Source: Hordeum vulgare subsp. vulgare (Eukaryota > Streptophyta > Magnoliopsida > Poales > Poaceae). Taken from it: a stretch of DNA of 64,000 nt. The notes beneath the pieces were generated by a model. It was not told where the DNA came from, made no database searches, and saw nothing but the letters and a program-made list of their open reading frames with translations. A program made the translations under genes and the position numbers. Shown here one piece after another: positions 1 to 12,692 of the stretch (positions are counted from its first letter, which is position 1; every line of letters begins with the position of its first letter). The DNA lies in assembly GCF_904849725.1 (NCBI RefSeq), contig NC_058519.1:578702676-578766675 (forward strand), in the 5' to 3' direction.

Positions 1-1623
1 TTTCCTGGCCATAGGCAAGTGTTGTCACTTGATAACGGGATCACATCATTAGGAGAATCATGTGATGGACTAGACCCAAACTAATAGACGTAGCATGTTG
101 ATCGTGTCATTTTGTTGCTACTGTTTTCTGCGTGTCAAGTATTTGTTCCTATGACCATGAGATCATATAACTCACGGACACCGGAGGAATGCTTTGTGTG
201 TATCAAACGTCGCAACGTAACTGGGTGACTATAAAGATGCTCTACAGGTATCTCCGAAGGTGTTCGTTGAGTTAGTATGGATCAAGACTAGGATTTGTCA
301 CTCCGTGTGACGGAGAGGTATCTCGGGGCCCACTCGGTAATACAACATCACACACAAGCCTTGCAAGCGATGTGACTTAGTGTAAGTTACGATATCTTGT
401 ATTACGTAACGAGTAAAGAGACTTGCCGGTAAACGAGATTTAAATAGGTATACGGATACTGACGATCGAATCTCGGGCAAGTAACATACCGAAAGACAAA
501 GGGAATGGCATACGGGATTATATGAATCCTTGGCACTGAGGTTCAAACGATAAGATCTTCATAGAATATGTAGGATCCAATATGGGCATCCAGGTCCCGC
601 TATTGGATATTGACCGAGGAGTCTCTCGGGTCATGTCTACATAGTTCTCGAACCCACAGGGTCTGCACACTTAAGGTTCGACGTTGTTTTATGCGTATTT
701 GAGTTATATGGTTGGTTACCGAATGTTGTTCGGAGTCCCGGATGAGATCACGGATATCACGAGGGTTTCCGGAATAGTCCGTAAACGAAGATTGATATAT
801 AGGATGACCTCATTTGATTACCGGAAGGTTTTCGGAGTTACCGGGAATGTACCGAGAATGACGAATGGGTTCCGGGAGTTCACCGGGGGGGCAACCCACC
901 CCGGGGAAGCCCATAGGCCTTGAGGGTGGCACACGAGCCCTTAGTGGGCTGGTGGGACAGCCCAAAAGGGCTCTATGCGCCAAGAAGAGAAAATCAAGAG
1001 AGAAAAAAAAGGAGGAGGTGGGAAGGAAGGGGGACTCCCTCCCACCAAACCAAGTCCAACTCGGTTTGGGGGGGGAGTCCTCCCCCCTTGGACTCGGCCG
1101 ACCCCCTTGGGGCTCCTTGAGCCCCAAGGCAAGGTCCCCTCCCTCCCACCTATATATACGGAGGTTTTAGGGCTGATTTGAGACGACTTTTCCACGGCAA
1201 CCCGACCACATACCTCCACGGTTTTTCCTCTAGATCGCGTTTCTACGGAGCTCGGGCGGAGCCCTGCTGAGACAAGGTCATCACCAACCTCCGGAGCGCC
1301 GTCACGCTGCCGGAGAACTCTTCTACCTCTCCGTCTCTCTTGCTGGATCAAGAAGGCCGAGATCATCGTCGAGCTGTACGTGTGCTGAACGTGGAGGTGT
1401 CGTCCGTTCGGTACTAGATCGTGGGACTGATCGCAGGATTGTTCGCGGGGCGGATCGAGGGACGTGAGGACGTTCCACTACATCAACCGCGTTCACTAAC
1501 GCTTCTGCTGTACGATCTACAAGGGTACGTAGATCACTCATCCCCTCTCGTAGATGGACATCACCATGATAGGTCTTCGTGCGCGTAGGAAATTTTTTGT
1601 TTCCCATGCGACGTTCCCCAACA
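1..1623 (+). repeat. Copia LTR (BARE1/WIS/Angela-like), cut by the window start
   Basis: This aligns by eye to the two complete LTRs at 39139-40944 and 50551-52352, starting about 190 bases inside them, and ends in the same ...CCCCAACA. The sequence after 1623 is not a primer-binding site but antisense-gene sequence of the surrounding Gypsy element. So this is either the 3' LTR of an element lying to the left or a solo LTR. A TATA box (1151-1158) and an upstream hairpin (1105-1129) mark the promoter. The insertion point is inside the antisense gene of the Tat-type element. The target duplication cannot be checked because the left end is outside the window. Confidence 0.85.
1105..1158 (+). promoter_or_regulatory. 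LTR core promoter: hairpin plus TATA box
   Basis: A perfect palindrome with arms CCTTGGGGCT (1105-1114) and AGCCCCAAGG (1120-1129), loop of five bases, lies 21 bases before TATATATA (1151-1158). A wider palindrome (GGACTCC ... GGAGTCC, with inner CCAAACC ... GGTTTGG) lies just upstream, about 1031-1082. The role as Copia promoter is inferred from the position in the LTR. Confidence 0.6.
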
Positions 1624-4600
1624 ACCTGCTGGAGCTGGTAGAGCACGGCCAGCTCGTGCATAAGACTTGGAGGTTGCCAGCGGACGACGAGGTTGAGCCG
1701 GCGCCACGAGAGGGAGAGCGCGTCTTGCTCCTCAGCCACGTTCACCGAGGTTTCTCTCTGCCCCCCACCCTTTCTTCAAGGGTATCATGAATCATTTTGG
1801 TGCACAACTCCATCACTTCCCTCCGAATGCCATCGTCCACCTTTCTGCCTTCATCGTTTTATGCGAATGTTTTATTGGTTGTCCTCCCCATTGGGGTTTG
1901 TTCAAACACATCTTTTCCGTCCGCTCCCAAACCATAAAACGTCTTAGTCAATCGGATGACAAGACGCATCTCCTCCAGCTCTGTGGGGGTTTAGGGTTTT
2001 AGAAGAAGAATCGGAGTATTTACCCTGCTCTGCAGTTGAGTGAGTTGGTTAGGAACTGGCAGTCGACGTGGTTCTACTGCCAGGACATAGCCTGTCCAAA
2101 CGCGTCGACTGGGCTGCCTCCATTCAGTCTAGACCGCCCTGCTCCACCCAAGCAACTCGCTCTCTCGAAAGCAGAGAAGAAAGACATCCAGCCTTTGGTT
2201 GAGGCACTCGCGGATGTTGTCAGGAGGGGGGTCACTGGGATGGACTTGCTTGAAGTCTTCATCGGTCGGCAAATCCAGCCCCTGCAAGGCCGCCACCACG
2301 CTATGTGGCACTACGCAGGACCTGAAGACTCCACTCGGACCAACGTGGAGGGCATTCTCGAGGAGAAGGTGACCTGAAAGGTGCTCCAAATCACGGGTCC
2401 CTGTGAGAATCCAAAGGGGGCCCGCCGAGTGGCGCCTTATGGTGCGGACAACCCTCCACCGAATCAGGTGAGTAGAATTAGCTGAGTGCATTGAACTGCC
2501 TTGATTTCAGCAACTCATTTATATCTCTGCGTGATGCTTAATGTTTCCGACTGCAGGCGTGGACCAACTGGTTCTCCCCCGTCTCGAGCGGGAAACTGGA
2601 GGAGGAAGATGAAGAAGGCAGCCAGGAGGGAAGCGTGGAGAGCGACGAATACATCTTCGACAGCGGAGAGTCGGAGGAGGAAAACAGCGAGGAAGAGGAA
2701 AAGGAGGAAGAGCCAAACTCGCCGCCTCCGCGGCCAGAGCATCGGAATAGGCGTCGGCAAGAGTCTGCTGTCCCTTCAGTTTCCCCTGTGTCACCGAGTG
2801 TCCCGCCTGCTTCCCCGGCTGCACCGAGTGTTCGAGGTACCAAAAGAGCCAGGGACGCAGCCGCTGAACCTGCGGGCCAGTCCTCCAAAGCGCCCAAATC
2901 GAGCGGGTCCAGACCTCGGAAGGCTCTGCCGCGGATGAGGGTGACCATCCCCGTCACCTCCACGTAAGCGAATCTAGTTTTCGGTCCTTTCTGTTGACCG
3001 AGTGAACTCTTGTTTTACATGTAGAATGGTCTTCACTCGACAGGGTTGCCACTTCCGCGACCTCGCCGGCTTGCCAAGGGGACGACTCCATGGACGCGGA
3101 CAATGTCGTTTCATCACAGCCAGGTACGTTGTGGGAGAGTCGGGTATTTTATTCCTGCAGACTGCGCCATTTCTTTCTTCTTCTAAAGCACTATGTTATT
3201 CGGCTTATCAAGGGGGGAGCTGACCCGACCGCGGAGCCCGTCGAAGAGCCTGTCCCTGAGGGTGCTCCTCCTGCCGCCGCCTCTGCCGCCGACGCTCTAC
3301 CAAACGAAGTGCCTTCGCTGACTGAACCGGCGCTGACGGGTGAGGAACCTACAGGGGCGAACCTTGGGATGAACCAGGATCTCCCCCCAATTCCCGGTTC
3401 GTCGCACGCCGAATTCAACATTCGGTGTGTCCCGGAGGAGCAGGTGGGAGCGGTCAAGGGGACCATGGTTCGAGCGGAGCTGATGGCCGGAGAGGCCAAG
3501 AGGGTTTATGACTCCGCTGCACCTTTATATCAGCGGAGCTTGGAGCTGCGCGATGACATCCGAGTAAGTACCCTAGTAAGTACTTACTTTTATTCTGTAA
3601 CCCACTGGGTGTTGTCGTAGTCTGTTGTTTGCAATGGGTTCACTCCGAGTGAACCCAGTGGGTGTAGTCCCCGAGACTTCTGTCGAGTGCTTGCACCGAC
3701 AGTTGTCTTTATACATTTGATCTTTATTTTTGTCGTGTCCGTAGACAAGATTTCTGAGTGCAAGTACTTACTGCAGTCGGAGCACTATTGCGGTAAGAGT
3801 TCCCTAAAGTAAACTGCACACAGGTGGAGTAGCTTTAGCCTCGGAGGCGCAGGTGAAAAAGCGCACCCCCATAGGGCAGACCTGCTTGAGGTGCGTGCCA
3901 GTGGGGTCACTCTTAGTGAACACACTGGGTGTAGTCCCCGAGACCGCTGTCGACTGCTTGCGTCGGCAGGGGTCTGAAGAACGTAGAGTGTAGTGAGAAA
4001 GTTGTTGATAACCCTTTGTTTCGTGTTGTAGAAAACTTGTGATATGGGAACTTCTTATGAAGCCCTCAGAGCGGAGAGGAATCAACATGCTGGTGAACTG
4101 GAAGCTGCAATGCTTTCCATGGCTGGTATGAAGGACGCTCTGGAAGCGCGAGAAAAGTCCTTGGAAGAAGTTCGGGAAGCAAACAGGTATTGACGGCGGA
4201 CACGCAGATGATGAGGAAACATAGGACCGATCTGCATAATCAGATGGGTGCCCTGAACAGAAGGTGCATAGCTCAAGAGAAGTATGTCACCGAGTGGGCT
4301 GAGCAAACGATGACTTGTCTGGCTGGTAAGTCTTATGCTTTGTCGAGTGGCTTTATCGTGTGCCCGACATTCGGTTTTCATTGTCTGCTTGCTTATTGGT
4401 GGCAGACTTTTGCGGAAACCCTGAAGCTGAAACAGCGGCTGTGGAACAGTCTGTTAAGGACAAAGTTCCACTCGGTGAGGACGCCAATCGGGATCTGCTT
4501 CGAGCACAAATCCGCGCTAGCAAAGTAGGTCCTTTCATCGGTCGACTGAGAGAAATCGTCGGCCGAATTAACAAGGAACTTTGGCCGGAAGACGAGTCGC

Positions 4601-4896
4601 GGGAGGATATGGAGACCCTAACGAGTCGACTGGAGGAGGTGCCGAACCAAGTGCAATCTTGGAAGAAACCGGCAGCGCGGTGCGGTGCTGATGTTGCGCT
4701 GTCGTTGGTCCGAGTCCATTGCAAGGAGGTGCGGGAAGATAAGCTGAAAGCGTTGAAGGTCGCCAACACGAAGAAACTTCAATTCGAAGACTTCATGGAG
4801 ACGTTCCTCGAGACTGCCACCCGCATTGCTGATGGAATTGACTTGGACACTTTTGTGGAGTCCTCTAGTCCTGACGCGGGCCGAGCTGACTCATGA
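1624..4896 (+). pseudogene. antisense multi-exon gene of the Tat-type element (putative gypsy-type transposon / Transposase_28-like family)
   Basis: Reading + strand, opposite to pol. The first exon carries the family's typical block in two frames: roughly LVEHGQLVHKTWRLP, then HRGFSLP up to about 1790, then (shifted one frame) NHFGAQLHHFPPNAIVHLSAF and later WQSTWFYCQDI. A serine- and glutamate-rich acidic exon with a basic nuclear-signal-like stretch (GTKRARD) follows, then helical, coiled-coil-like exons ending at the stop 4894-4896. Likely exons, from GT/AG sites and kept frames: 1624-2467, 2557-2963, 3044-3123, 3220-3563, 4032-4186, about 4187-4325, 4406-4896. Damage: the 5' part is cut off by the Copia LTR, there is a frameshift near 1787, stops at 2000-2002 and 2375-2377, and a one-base slip near 4186. 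The function of this gene family is unknown to me; it is a recurrent passenger of Tat elements. Exon borders are inferred. Confidence 0.7.
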
Positions 4897-5110
4897 TCGA
4901 ACTTTATCCTCGGTATGCCGAGTGTTTGCCTGTAAGATATTCTGGCCACTGCTGTTGGCCGTCATACTTTTAGATCGGTGCGAGTAAGCTTGATCCGCAC
5001 CGAGTCTGTTATCGTGTCTAGACTGTTGGAGTCACAACGAAAACACTTATTCTTTTGCTTGAATGCTGTTTGGAGTTGAACACTTAATGTGTACTCGTAG
5101 AATATTAGGA
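4897..5110. other. spacer between antisense gene and tandem array
   Basis: No gene is seen. This is the 3' untranslated or intergenic part of the antisense gene, containing further copies of the CCGAGT motif that is common in this element. Confidence 0.5.
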
Positions 5111-6690
5111 CTTAGGTGATTCATGATCAGTGCTACGTTCCCGAGTGTAACGTATAGTGCACAGTCGGAGGAAGGTATTACTTAGGCGAATCGGGATCGC
5201 AGCTAAGTCTCCGAGTGCGACGTATAGTGCACACTCAGAGGAGTGATTAGTACTTAGGCGATGCAGGATCGCAGCTAAGTCCCCGAGTGTGATGTGAAGT
5301 GCACACTCGGAAGATGTTAACACTTAGGCGATGTGTGATCGCAGCTAAATCCCCGAGTGCGACGTGAAGTGCACACTCGGAAGAAATTAATACTTAGGCG
5401 ATGCAGGATCGCAGCTAAATCCCCGAGTGCGACGTGAAGTGCACACTCGGAAGAAATTAATACTTAGGCGATGCAGGATCGCAGCTAAGTCCCCGAGTGC
5501 GACGTGAAGTGCACACTCGGAAGAAATTAATACTTAGGCGATGCAGGATCGCAGCTAAGTCCCCGAGTGCGACGTGAAGTGCACACTCGGAGGAAATTAA
5601 TACTTAGGCGATGCAGGATCGCAGCTAAATCCCCGAGTGCGACGTGAAGTGCACACTCGGAAGAAATTAATACTTAGGCGATGCAGGATCGCAGCTAAGT
5701 CCCCGAGTGCGACGTGAAGTGCACACTCGGAAGAAATTAATACTTAGGCGATGCAGGATCGCAGCTAAGTCCCCGAGTGCGACGTGAAGTGCACACTCGG
5801 AGGAAATTAATACTTAGGCGATGCAGGATCGCAGCTAAGTCCCCGAGTGTGACGTAAAGTGCACACTCAGAAAAATCTAATACTTAGGCGATGCAGGATC
5901 GCAGCTAAGTCCTCGAGTGTGACGTGAAGTGCACACTCGGAGATAATTAATACTTAGGCGATGCAGGATCGCAGCTAAGTCCCCGAGTGTGACGTGAAGT
6001 GCACACTCGGAGATAATTAATACTTAGGCGATGCGGGATCGCGGCTAAGCCTCCGAGTGTGACGTAAATGGCACACTCGGAAGAAGTTAATACTTAGGCG
6101 ATGCAGGATCGCAGCTAAGCCCCCGAGTGTGACGTAAAGTGCACACTCGAAGGGATTTAATACTTAGGCGATGCAGGATCGCAGCTAAGTCCCCGAGTGT
6201 GACGTAAAGTGCACACTCGGAAGTAGTTAATACTTAGGCGATGCAGGATCGCAGCTAAGTCCCCGAGTGCGATGTGAAGTGCACACTCGGAAGAAGTTAA
6301 TACTTAGGCGATGTAGGATCGCAGCTTAGTCCCCGAGTGCGACGTGAAATGCACACTCAGAAGAAGTTAATACTTAGGCGATGCAGGATCGCAGCTAAGT
6401 CCCCGAGTGCGACGTGAAGTGCACACTCGGAAGAAGTTAATACTTAGGTGATGCAGGATCGCAGCTAAATCTCCGAGTGCGATGTGAAGTGCACACTCGA
6501 AAGAAGTTAATACTTAGGCGATGCAGGATCGCAGCTAAGTCCCCGAGTACGACGTGAAGTGCACACTCGAAGGAAAATTAGTACTTAGGCGATGCGTGAT
6601 CGCAGCTAAGTCCCCGAGTGTGACGTAAAGTGCACACTCGAAGGTAGGTGTTACTTAGGCGATTCGGGATCACAGCTAAGTTTTTTTTTG
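5111..6690. repeat. 70-bp tandem repeat array, about 22.5 units
   Basis: Units begin TACTTAGGCGATGCAGGATC and recur exactly every 70 bases (for example 5251, 5321, 5391, 5461, 5531, 5601). The first two and last units are more diverged, and one base is gained near 6582. Each unit can form two stem-loops: CTTAG-GCGAT ... ATCGC-AG-CTAAG, and CCGAGTG ... CACTCGG, extended to nine pairs in units with GTGTG. The array lies between pol and the antisense gene, i.e. in the 3' untranslated region of the retroelement, a place where plant Tat elements are known to build tandem repeats. There are no unique spacers, so it is not a CRISPR array. Confidence 0.95.
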
Positions 6691-6798
6691 TGTGACCGTA
6701 GTCTGCAACCACGGAAGAACTCTGAATCTGTAAAAGAAATTGAAACTGTTGTATATTATTTCTCCAAAACTTGTTTGTTACACTGCTTCAGTCGGCGA
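6691..6798 (-). other. short non-coding segment between array and pol stop
   Basis: About 110 bases with a T-run (6681-6690) just before them. Nothing coding is seen. It is the start of the element's 3' untranslated region. Confidence 0.4.
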
Positions 6799-9700
6799 TC
6801 ACGTGTAGATACGCTTGAGGAGGTCTCCGTTCCACGCGCGGGGTTCGTCGGTCTCCTTCTGAATGTTGTAGAGTTTGTATGCCCCGTTGTTCAGCACCTT
6901 TGAAATGATGAAAGGACCTTCCAGGCCGGAGCCAACTTGTGTGGTCTTTGTTGATCCACTCGGAGCACTAAATCGCCAGCCTGGAACGTGCGGCTTCTGA
7001 CATGTCGTGCATGAAAACGTCGCAGATCTTGCTGATAAATTGTTGAGCGAGTAAGTGCCATCTCGTGCTCCTCCTCTAGAAGATTGACTCCATCTTGCCT
7101 TGCTTGTTCTGCTTCGGCTTCGGGGAAGAGTTCGACTCGCGGGGCATTGTGAAGCAGGTCACTCGAAAGGACCGCTTCTGCTCCATAGACGAGGAAGAAC
7201 GGTGATCGCCCTGTTGATCTGTTCGGAGTGGTGCGGAGGCCCCAAAGTACTGAGGGTAACTCGATTACCCATGCACCAGTAGCATGTCCTATCTCTCGCA
7301 AGAGCCGAGGCATCAAACCTTGAAGGATAAGTCCATTTGCACGCTCAGCTTGTCCATTGGATTGCGGATGTGCTACGGAAGCAAAATCCACTCGGATACC
7401 TTGACTCGCGCAGAAACCTTTGAATCTGTCCGAGTCGAAGTTTGTCCCATTGTCCGTGATTATGCTGTGAGGCACTCCGAATCTGGAGATGATGTCTCTG
7501 ACAAACTTCACGGCTGTGGAGGCATCGAGTTTCTTGAAGGGCTTAGCTTCCATCCACTTTGTAAACTTGTCGACTGCCACCAACAGATGTGTGTAGCCTC
7601 CTTGGCCTGTCTTGAATGGTCCGACTATGTCTAATCCCCAAACTGCAAACGGCCACACAAGTGGGATTGTCTTTAGTGCAGATGTTGGCTTGTGGGACTT
7701 GTTGGAGTAGAACTGACAGCCTTCGCATTGATCGACCATAGCTTTGGCCATTTCGTTAGCCTGCAGCCAGAAGAATCCAGCCCTGAACGCCTTGGCGACG
7801 ATTGCTCTTGAAGAAGCATGATGGCCGCAGGTTCCCGAGTGGATATCCTCTAGGATCAACTGCCCTTCCTTTGGGGAAATGCAACGTTGGAGAACGCCTA
7901 AAACACTCTCCTTATACAGTTGACCGTCAATGACAGTGAATGCCTTCGACCTGCGAACTATCTGTCGGGCTTGGACTTCATCTTCTGGAAGTTCGTGCCT
8001 TAGGATATATGCCATAATCGGCACAGTCCAATCGGAAATGATTACCAGAATCTCTGTGACCAGATCAACCATAGCAGATACATCGACTTCAGTCGGGTCT
8101 GTTGCACTCTTGGGTTGTACTGGCTCTTCCGTGAAGGGATCTTCTTTGACTGAAGGAAGATGGAGGTGTTCGAGGCAGACATCACTCGGGACGGGTCTCC
8201 GAGTGGATCCGAGCTTCGCCAACTCGTCCGCCGCTTGGTTCTTCAGTCTTGGAACATGATGAAGTTCTAGACCTTCAAACTTCTTCTCCAGCTTCTTGAC
8301 TGCATTGCAGTAGGTTGTCATAGTGGGGTTCCTTACGTCCCACTCTTTCATCACTTGATTGACCACCAAGTCTGAATCGCCGTAGACCATCAGGCGACGG
8401 ACGCCGAGTGAGATGGCCATGCGCAATCCATAGAGAAGAGCTTCATACTCTGCCTCATTGTTAGAGGAATCAAAGTGTATCTGAAGCACATACTTGAGCG
8501 TATCACCCCTTGGTGATACGATCACAACGCCAGCGCCGGATCCATTCAATATCTTAGACCCATCGAAGAACATTGTCCAATGAGCCGAGTAGATGTGAGT
8601 CGGTTGCTGTTGTTCTACCCATTCTGCTATAAAGTCAGCCAGGGCTTGAGACTTAATAGCTTTCTTGGCCTCGAACTTGATGTCACAGTACAACATCTCC
8701 ATCGCCCACTTCGCCACTCGGCCTGAAGCGTCTCGATTGTGGAGAATTTCCGACAAAGGAGAATCAGAAACGACAGATACCGAGTGGCCTTGGAAATAAT
8801 GGGCAACCTTCTTCGCAGTCAAATAGATCCCATAGATAAGCTTTTGATAATGGGGATACCTCTTCTTGGAAGTTGTCAGGACTTCGGAGACGTAGTACAC
8901 TGGCCACTGAACTTTGTATGCTTTGCCTTCTTCTTCTCGCTCGACTGTAAGAACAGTACTTACGACTTGATTTGTAGCCGCGATATACAGAAGAAGGGGC
9001 TCTTTACTGAGCGGAGCAGTAAGAACCGGCTGGGTGGAGAGTAGGACTTTGAGGTCGTCGAACGCGACATGGGCTTCGTCTGTCCACTCGAAGGTATCTG
9101 ATTTTTTCATGAGTCGGTACAGAGGAAGTGCCTTTTCACCGAGTCGACTGATGAACCTGCTCAAAGCTGCTAAGCAACCTGTGAGTCGTTGAACATCGTG
9201 TATTCTGACCGGCCTCTCCATTCGGACGATGGTCCCGATCTTTTCGGGGTTAACATCGATCCCTCGTTCAGAAACGAAGAAACCGAGTAACTTTCCGCTG
9301 GGAACACCGAATGAACACTTGGCAGGATTTAGCTTGATATCGTACCTACGAAGGTTGGCGAATGTTCCTGCCAAGTCAGTCAGCAGGTCGGAACCCTTGC
9401 GGGACTTGACTACGATATCATCCATGTATGGCTCCACATTGCGACCGAGCTGGTCGAGGAGACATTTTTGGATCATGCGCATAAAGGTAGCTCCTGCATT
9501 CTTCAGACCGAAAGGCATGGTGATGTAGCAGAAGCACCCAAACGGGGTGATGAAAGCTGTTTTCAACTCATCGGGGCCATACAGACGGATCTGAGGATAA
9601 CCCGAGTAGGCATCAAGAAATGATAAACGCTCGCACCCCGCAGTCGAATCGACAATTTGATCTATGCGGGGGAGCGGAAAATGGTCTTTCGGGCAGACCT

Positions 9701-12644
9701 TATTGAGGTGCTTGAAGTCAATGCACATTCGGAGTGACTTGTCCTTCTTGGGCACCATGACTACATTGGCGAGCCACTCAGAGTGGTGAACCTCGCGAAT
9801 GAATCTGGCAGCTAGCAGCTTAGCCACCTCTTCTCCGGTTGCCTTCCTTTTGTGTGCGGCGGACCGGAGCAGGCGCTCTCGGACGGGCCGAGCAGCGGGA
9901 TCCACATGCAGTCGGTGCTCAGCCAACTCCCTAGGTAAACCCGGCATGTCAGATGGCTTCCATGCGAAGATGTCCCAGTTCTCACAGAGGAATTGGGTGA
10001 GCTGGGCTTCCTATTTGGGATCCAGGGTGGTGGAGATGTTTGTCGGGGCGGCAGACTCGTCGGTCGGGTGGATGCAGACCTTCTTAGTCTCTCCCGCCGA
10101 CTGGAACGCGGACTCAGAAGCTGGCTTCTTCGAGCGTATCAAGTCGGCAGGGTCGACTGTCTTCTTGTACTCTTCAAGCTCGAGTACAGCCATCTGCTGG
10201 TCGGCGATCCTCGACCCCTCCTGCAGACACTCCTCGGCTCGCTGGCGGTTGCCGGTGATGGTGATAACGCCTTTTGGACCCGGCATCTTCAGCTTCAAGT
10301 ACACATAGCACGGGCGTGCCATGAAACTCACGTACGCCGGGCGGCCCAGAATTGCATGGTAAGCACTCTGGAAATCCACCACCTCGAATGTGAGCTTCTC
10401 CTTGCGAAAGTTCTTGTCGGAGCCGAAGATGACCTCGAATGCGATCTGGCCGAGTGACTTGGCCTTCCGCCCTGGAACGACTCCGTGGAACTGCATATTG
10501 CTCTCGCTGAGTCTGGACATCGGAATGCCCATCCCCTTGAGAGTGTCAGAGTACATAATATTCAATCCGCTGCCGCCGTCCATTAGGACTTTGCGCAGTC
10601 GGACTCCTTCCACCACCGGGTCGACGACCAGAGCTTGCCTTCCTGGGGTGGGGACATGTGTTGGATGATCCGACTGATCGAAGGTAATCGCAGTCTGAGA
10701 CCATTTGAGAAACTTGGGGGCAGTCGGAACGGCCATGTTGACTTCTCTGTTTACTAGCTTCAGTCGACTCTTGCTTTCGACGTCAGCGAAGATCATGAGG
10801 GTTGCATGGACTTGGGGGAACGGATCCTCCTTGTCCTCCTCATCCTGTTCAGGATTCTTCTCACTCGGCTGCCCTTCACTGAAACCCTGGATTAGGAGAC
10901 GGCACTGCCGAGTGGTGTGCTTTGCGTATATGGTGTTACCTTCCTCATCCATCTTCGTATGGATTGGACAAGGCTGGTCCAGGATGGGATTGTTGAAAGG
11001 CTTTTTCTTGGGGGTGAACTGCGCTTTCCCTTTGCCCTTGAATTTGGCGCTGGTTACAGCTGCAGCTTCTGCTTGCGGTGTGGGCGGAACCTTCGGTTTC
11101 TCATTCCGAGTGTTACCTCCGTCGGCGTCGCCGACTGTCTTCTGTTTACCGCTCCGGATGCGATCTTCTTCTTCGCCATTTGCATAGCGAGTTGCTATCT
11201 CCATGATCTTGCTCATGGAGATGTCGCCGGTTTGACCAAACTTCAAGTACAACTCCCTGTACCGCACGCCTGCCTTGAAGGCGCAGACTGCTTGATGCTC
11301 GGTGACGTTCTCCACCGTGTGGTAAAGAGTCGTCCATCGCTGGATGAAGTCGTGCATGGGCTCATTCGGCTTCTGGACACAGTGCTGAAGCTCCACAAGA
11401 CCTGCAGGGCGCTTGCACGTTCCTTCGAAGGTTCTGATGAACAATCGGGCTAGATCTGCCCAACTGTAAATGCTTGAGGGGGCCAACTGGTTCAGCCAAG
11501 CTCGGGCCGAGCCGTCCAGCAACAGAGGGAGGTGCTTCATAGCGACATGGTCGTCTCCTCCTCCGATCTGGACCGCCACTCGGTAGTCGTCTAGCCATGT
11601 TTCGGGCTTGGACTCTCCTAAGAATTTCCCGATCCCCGCAGCCAATCGGAAGTTGGGCGGGATATCAGCCGAGCGGATGGCTCAACTAAAACACTCGGGG
11701 CCAGATACGATGGCCCTGCTTCCACTCGGACGGTCCATATCGCGGCCATCGCGGTGGGCTCGACCCCTGTCAACTCTTCGCTGGGCGATTCGGCCCCTTG
11801 CGTCGGGTCTTGGGTCATAGGTGTCGCCGACTGAATGCCGATCATCATGATGCCGGGACCCGTAGGGCCCACCCCGCGGAGGGGTGCGTGAACGACGGCG
11901 ATACTGATGAGATCCAGGGCTGTGAACCGATCTATGCGTGTTTGCATGGACGGAACTATTGCGGATCCGATTGTGCGACTGGGAGACTGCCGAATTCTGC
12001 TGCTGCGCCGTGCGCAACAGGGCAAGGATTTGTTCGATTCCCCTTCCTGCCTCTGAATCAGTCGGCTGGAGGGAATCGGCAATCTGGGCAGCCGCGGCTA
12101 GGTTGAGGAGAGGTGTGCGGAACACCTCCACGTTGCTCCGCCGAGTGTGTCGGCTAGCAGAATGACGAGGCGGACGACGCGCACCAGATGCTTCGCCAAC
12201 TTCACCTCGGTCGGCTTGACGAGGATCTTCATGGGAGTTGGCCATGTGTACTTCTGCTGCAGGCCCACGACCCACGTACTCGGTAGGAAGCTCAGTAGGA
12301 ACTGAGTCTGAGCACTGGGAGCGTGGGGCGACTACAACTGACTCCAGGACTGCCACCTGAGAAGACGCGAACTGGCGCGCTCGGGCATGCTGCACCCAAC
12401 GTTGTAGACGCGGACTACGCGATCGCCTGCTGCGGCGCGTGACGAAGGTGCAAGCCGGCAATGGAGCCGATTGTTGGAGAAGAAGAACGCCGCGAGAGCC
12501 AGCACGGAAGTGCGTGGCCCTGCGACGGGGAAGCGCCTCGACGTCGAGAGGTGCATCCCGAAGCCACGCCGAATCGTCGACCACGAAGGAGAGAGCGCCG
12601 AAGAGGATCTGGTAACCCATGCTCGAACCTCCACCGGACGACAT
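6799..12644 (-). pseudogene. Tat-type gag-pol polyprotein with two stops and one frameshift
   Basis: One minus-strand reading frame runs from ATG 12644 (MSSGGGSSMGYQ). Order: N-terminal gag; gag core (SKPETWLDDYRVAV, LLLDGSARAWLNQL); aspartic protease (LMDGGSGLNIMYSDTL); reverse transcriptase (HFPLPRIDQIVDST, EPYMDDIVVKS); RNase H (MFFDGSK, NNEAEYEALLYGL, YGDSDLVV); integrase with its HHCC zinc finger (HSGTCGHHASS, CEGCQF) and catalytic residues in GLDIVGPF, ITDNGTNFDS and GQAERANGL. Three breaks are seen: TGA at 11682-11684, TAG at 10011-10013 between protease and RT, and one missing base near 6925, after which the proper C-terminus continues in the next frame to a stop at 6799-6801. An earlier in-frame ATG at 12710 would read through the primer-binding site, so 12644 is preferred. 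This would encode the proteins for reverse transcription and integration; as it stands it is not translatable in one piece. Confidence 0.9.
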
Positions 12645-12692
12645 GACGAAAGGAGGTAGTAGCAAACTCGCCGGAAGTCGCTTAGACGCCTG

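Noticed and set aside
2519..2963. Serine-rich minus-strand ORFs
   Set aside because: They are the reverse reading of the acidic exon of the antisense gene.
5111..6690. Regularly spaced repeat as a CRISPR array
   Set aside because: Units are contiguous with no unique spacers, and the context is a plant retroelement.
5111..6690. Independent centromeric or subtelomeric satellite
   Set aside because: It is a short array at the normal 3' untranslated position of one Tat element.
10011..11645. Plus-strand ORFs (154-178 codons) across the Tat gag-protease region
   Set aside because: Mirror frames of the well supported minus-strand polyprotein.
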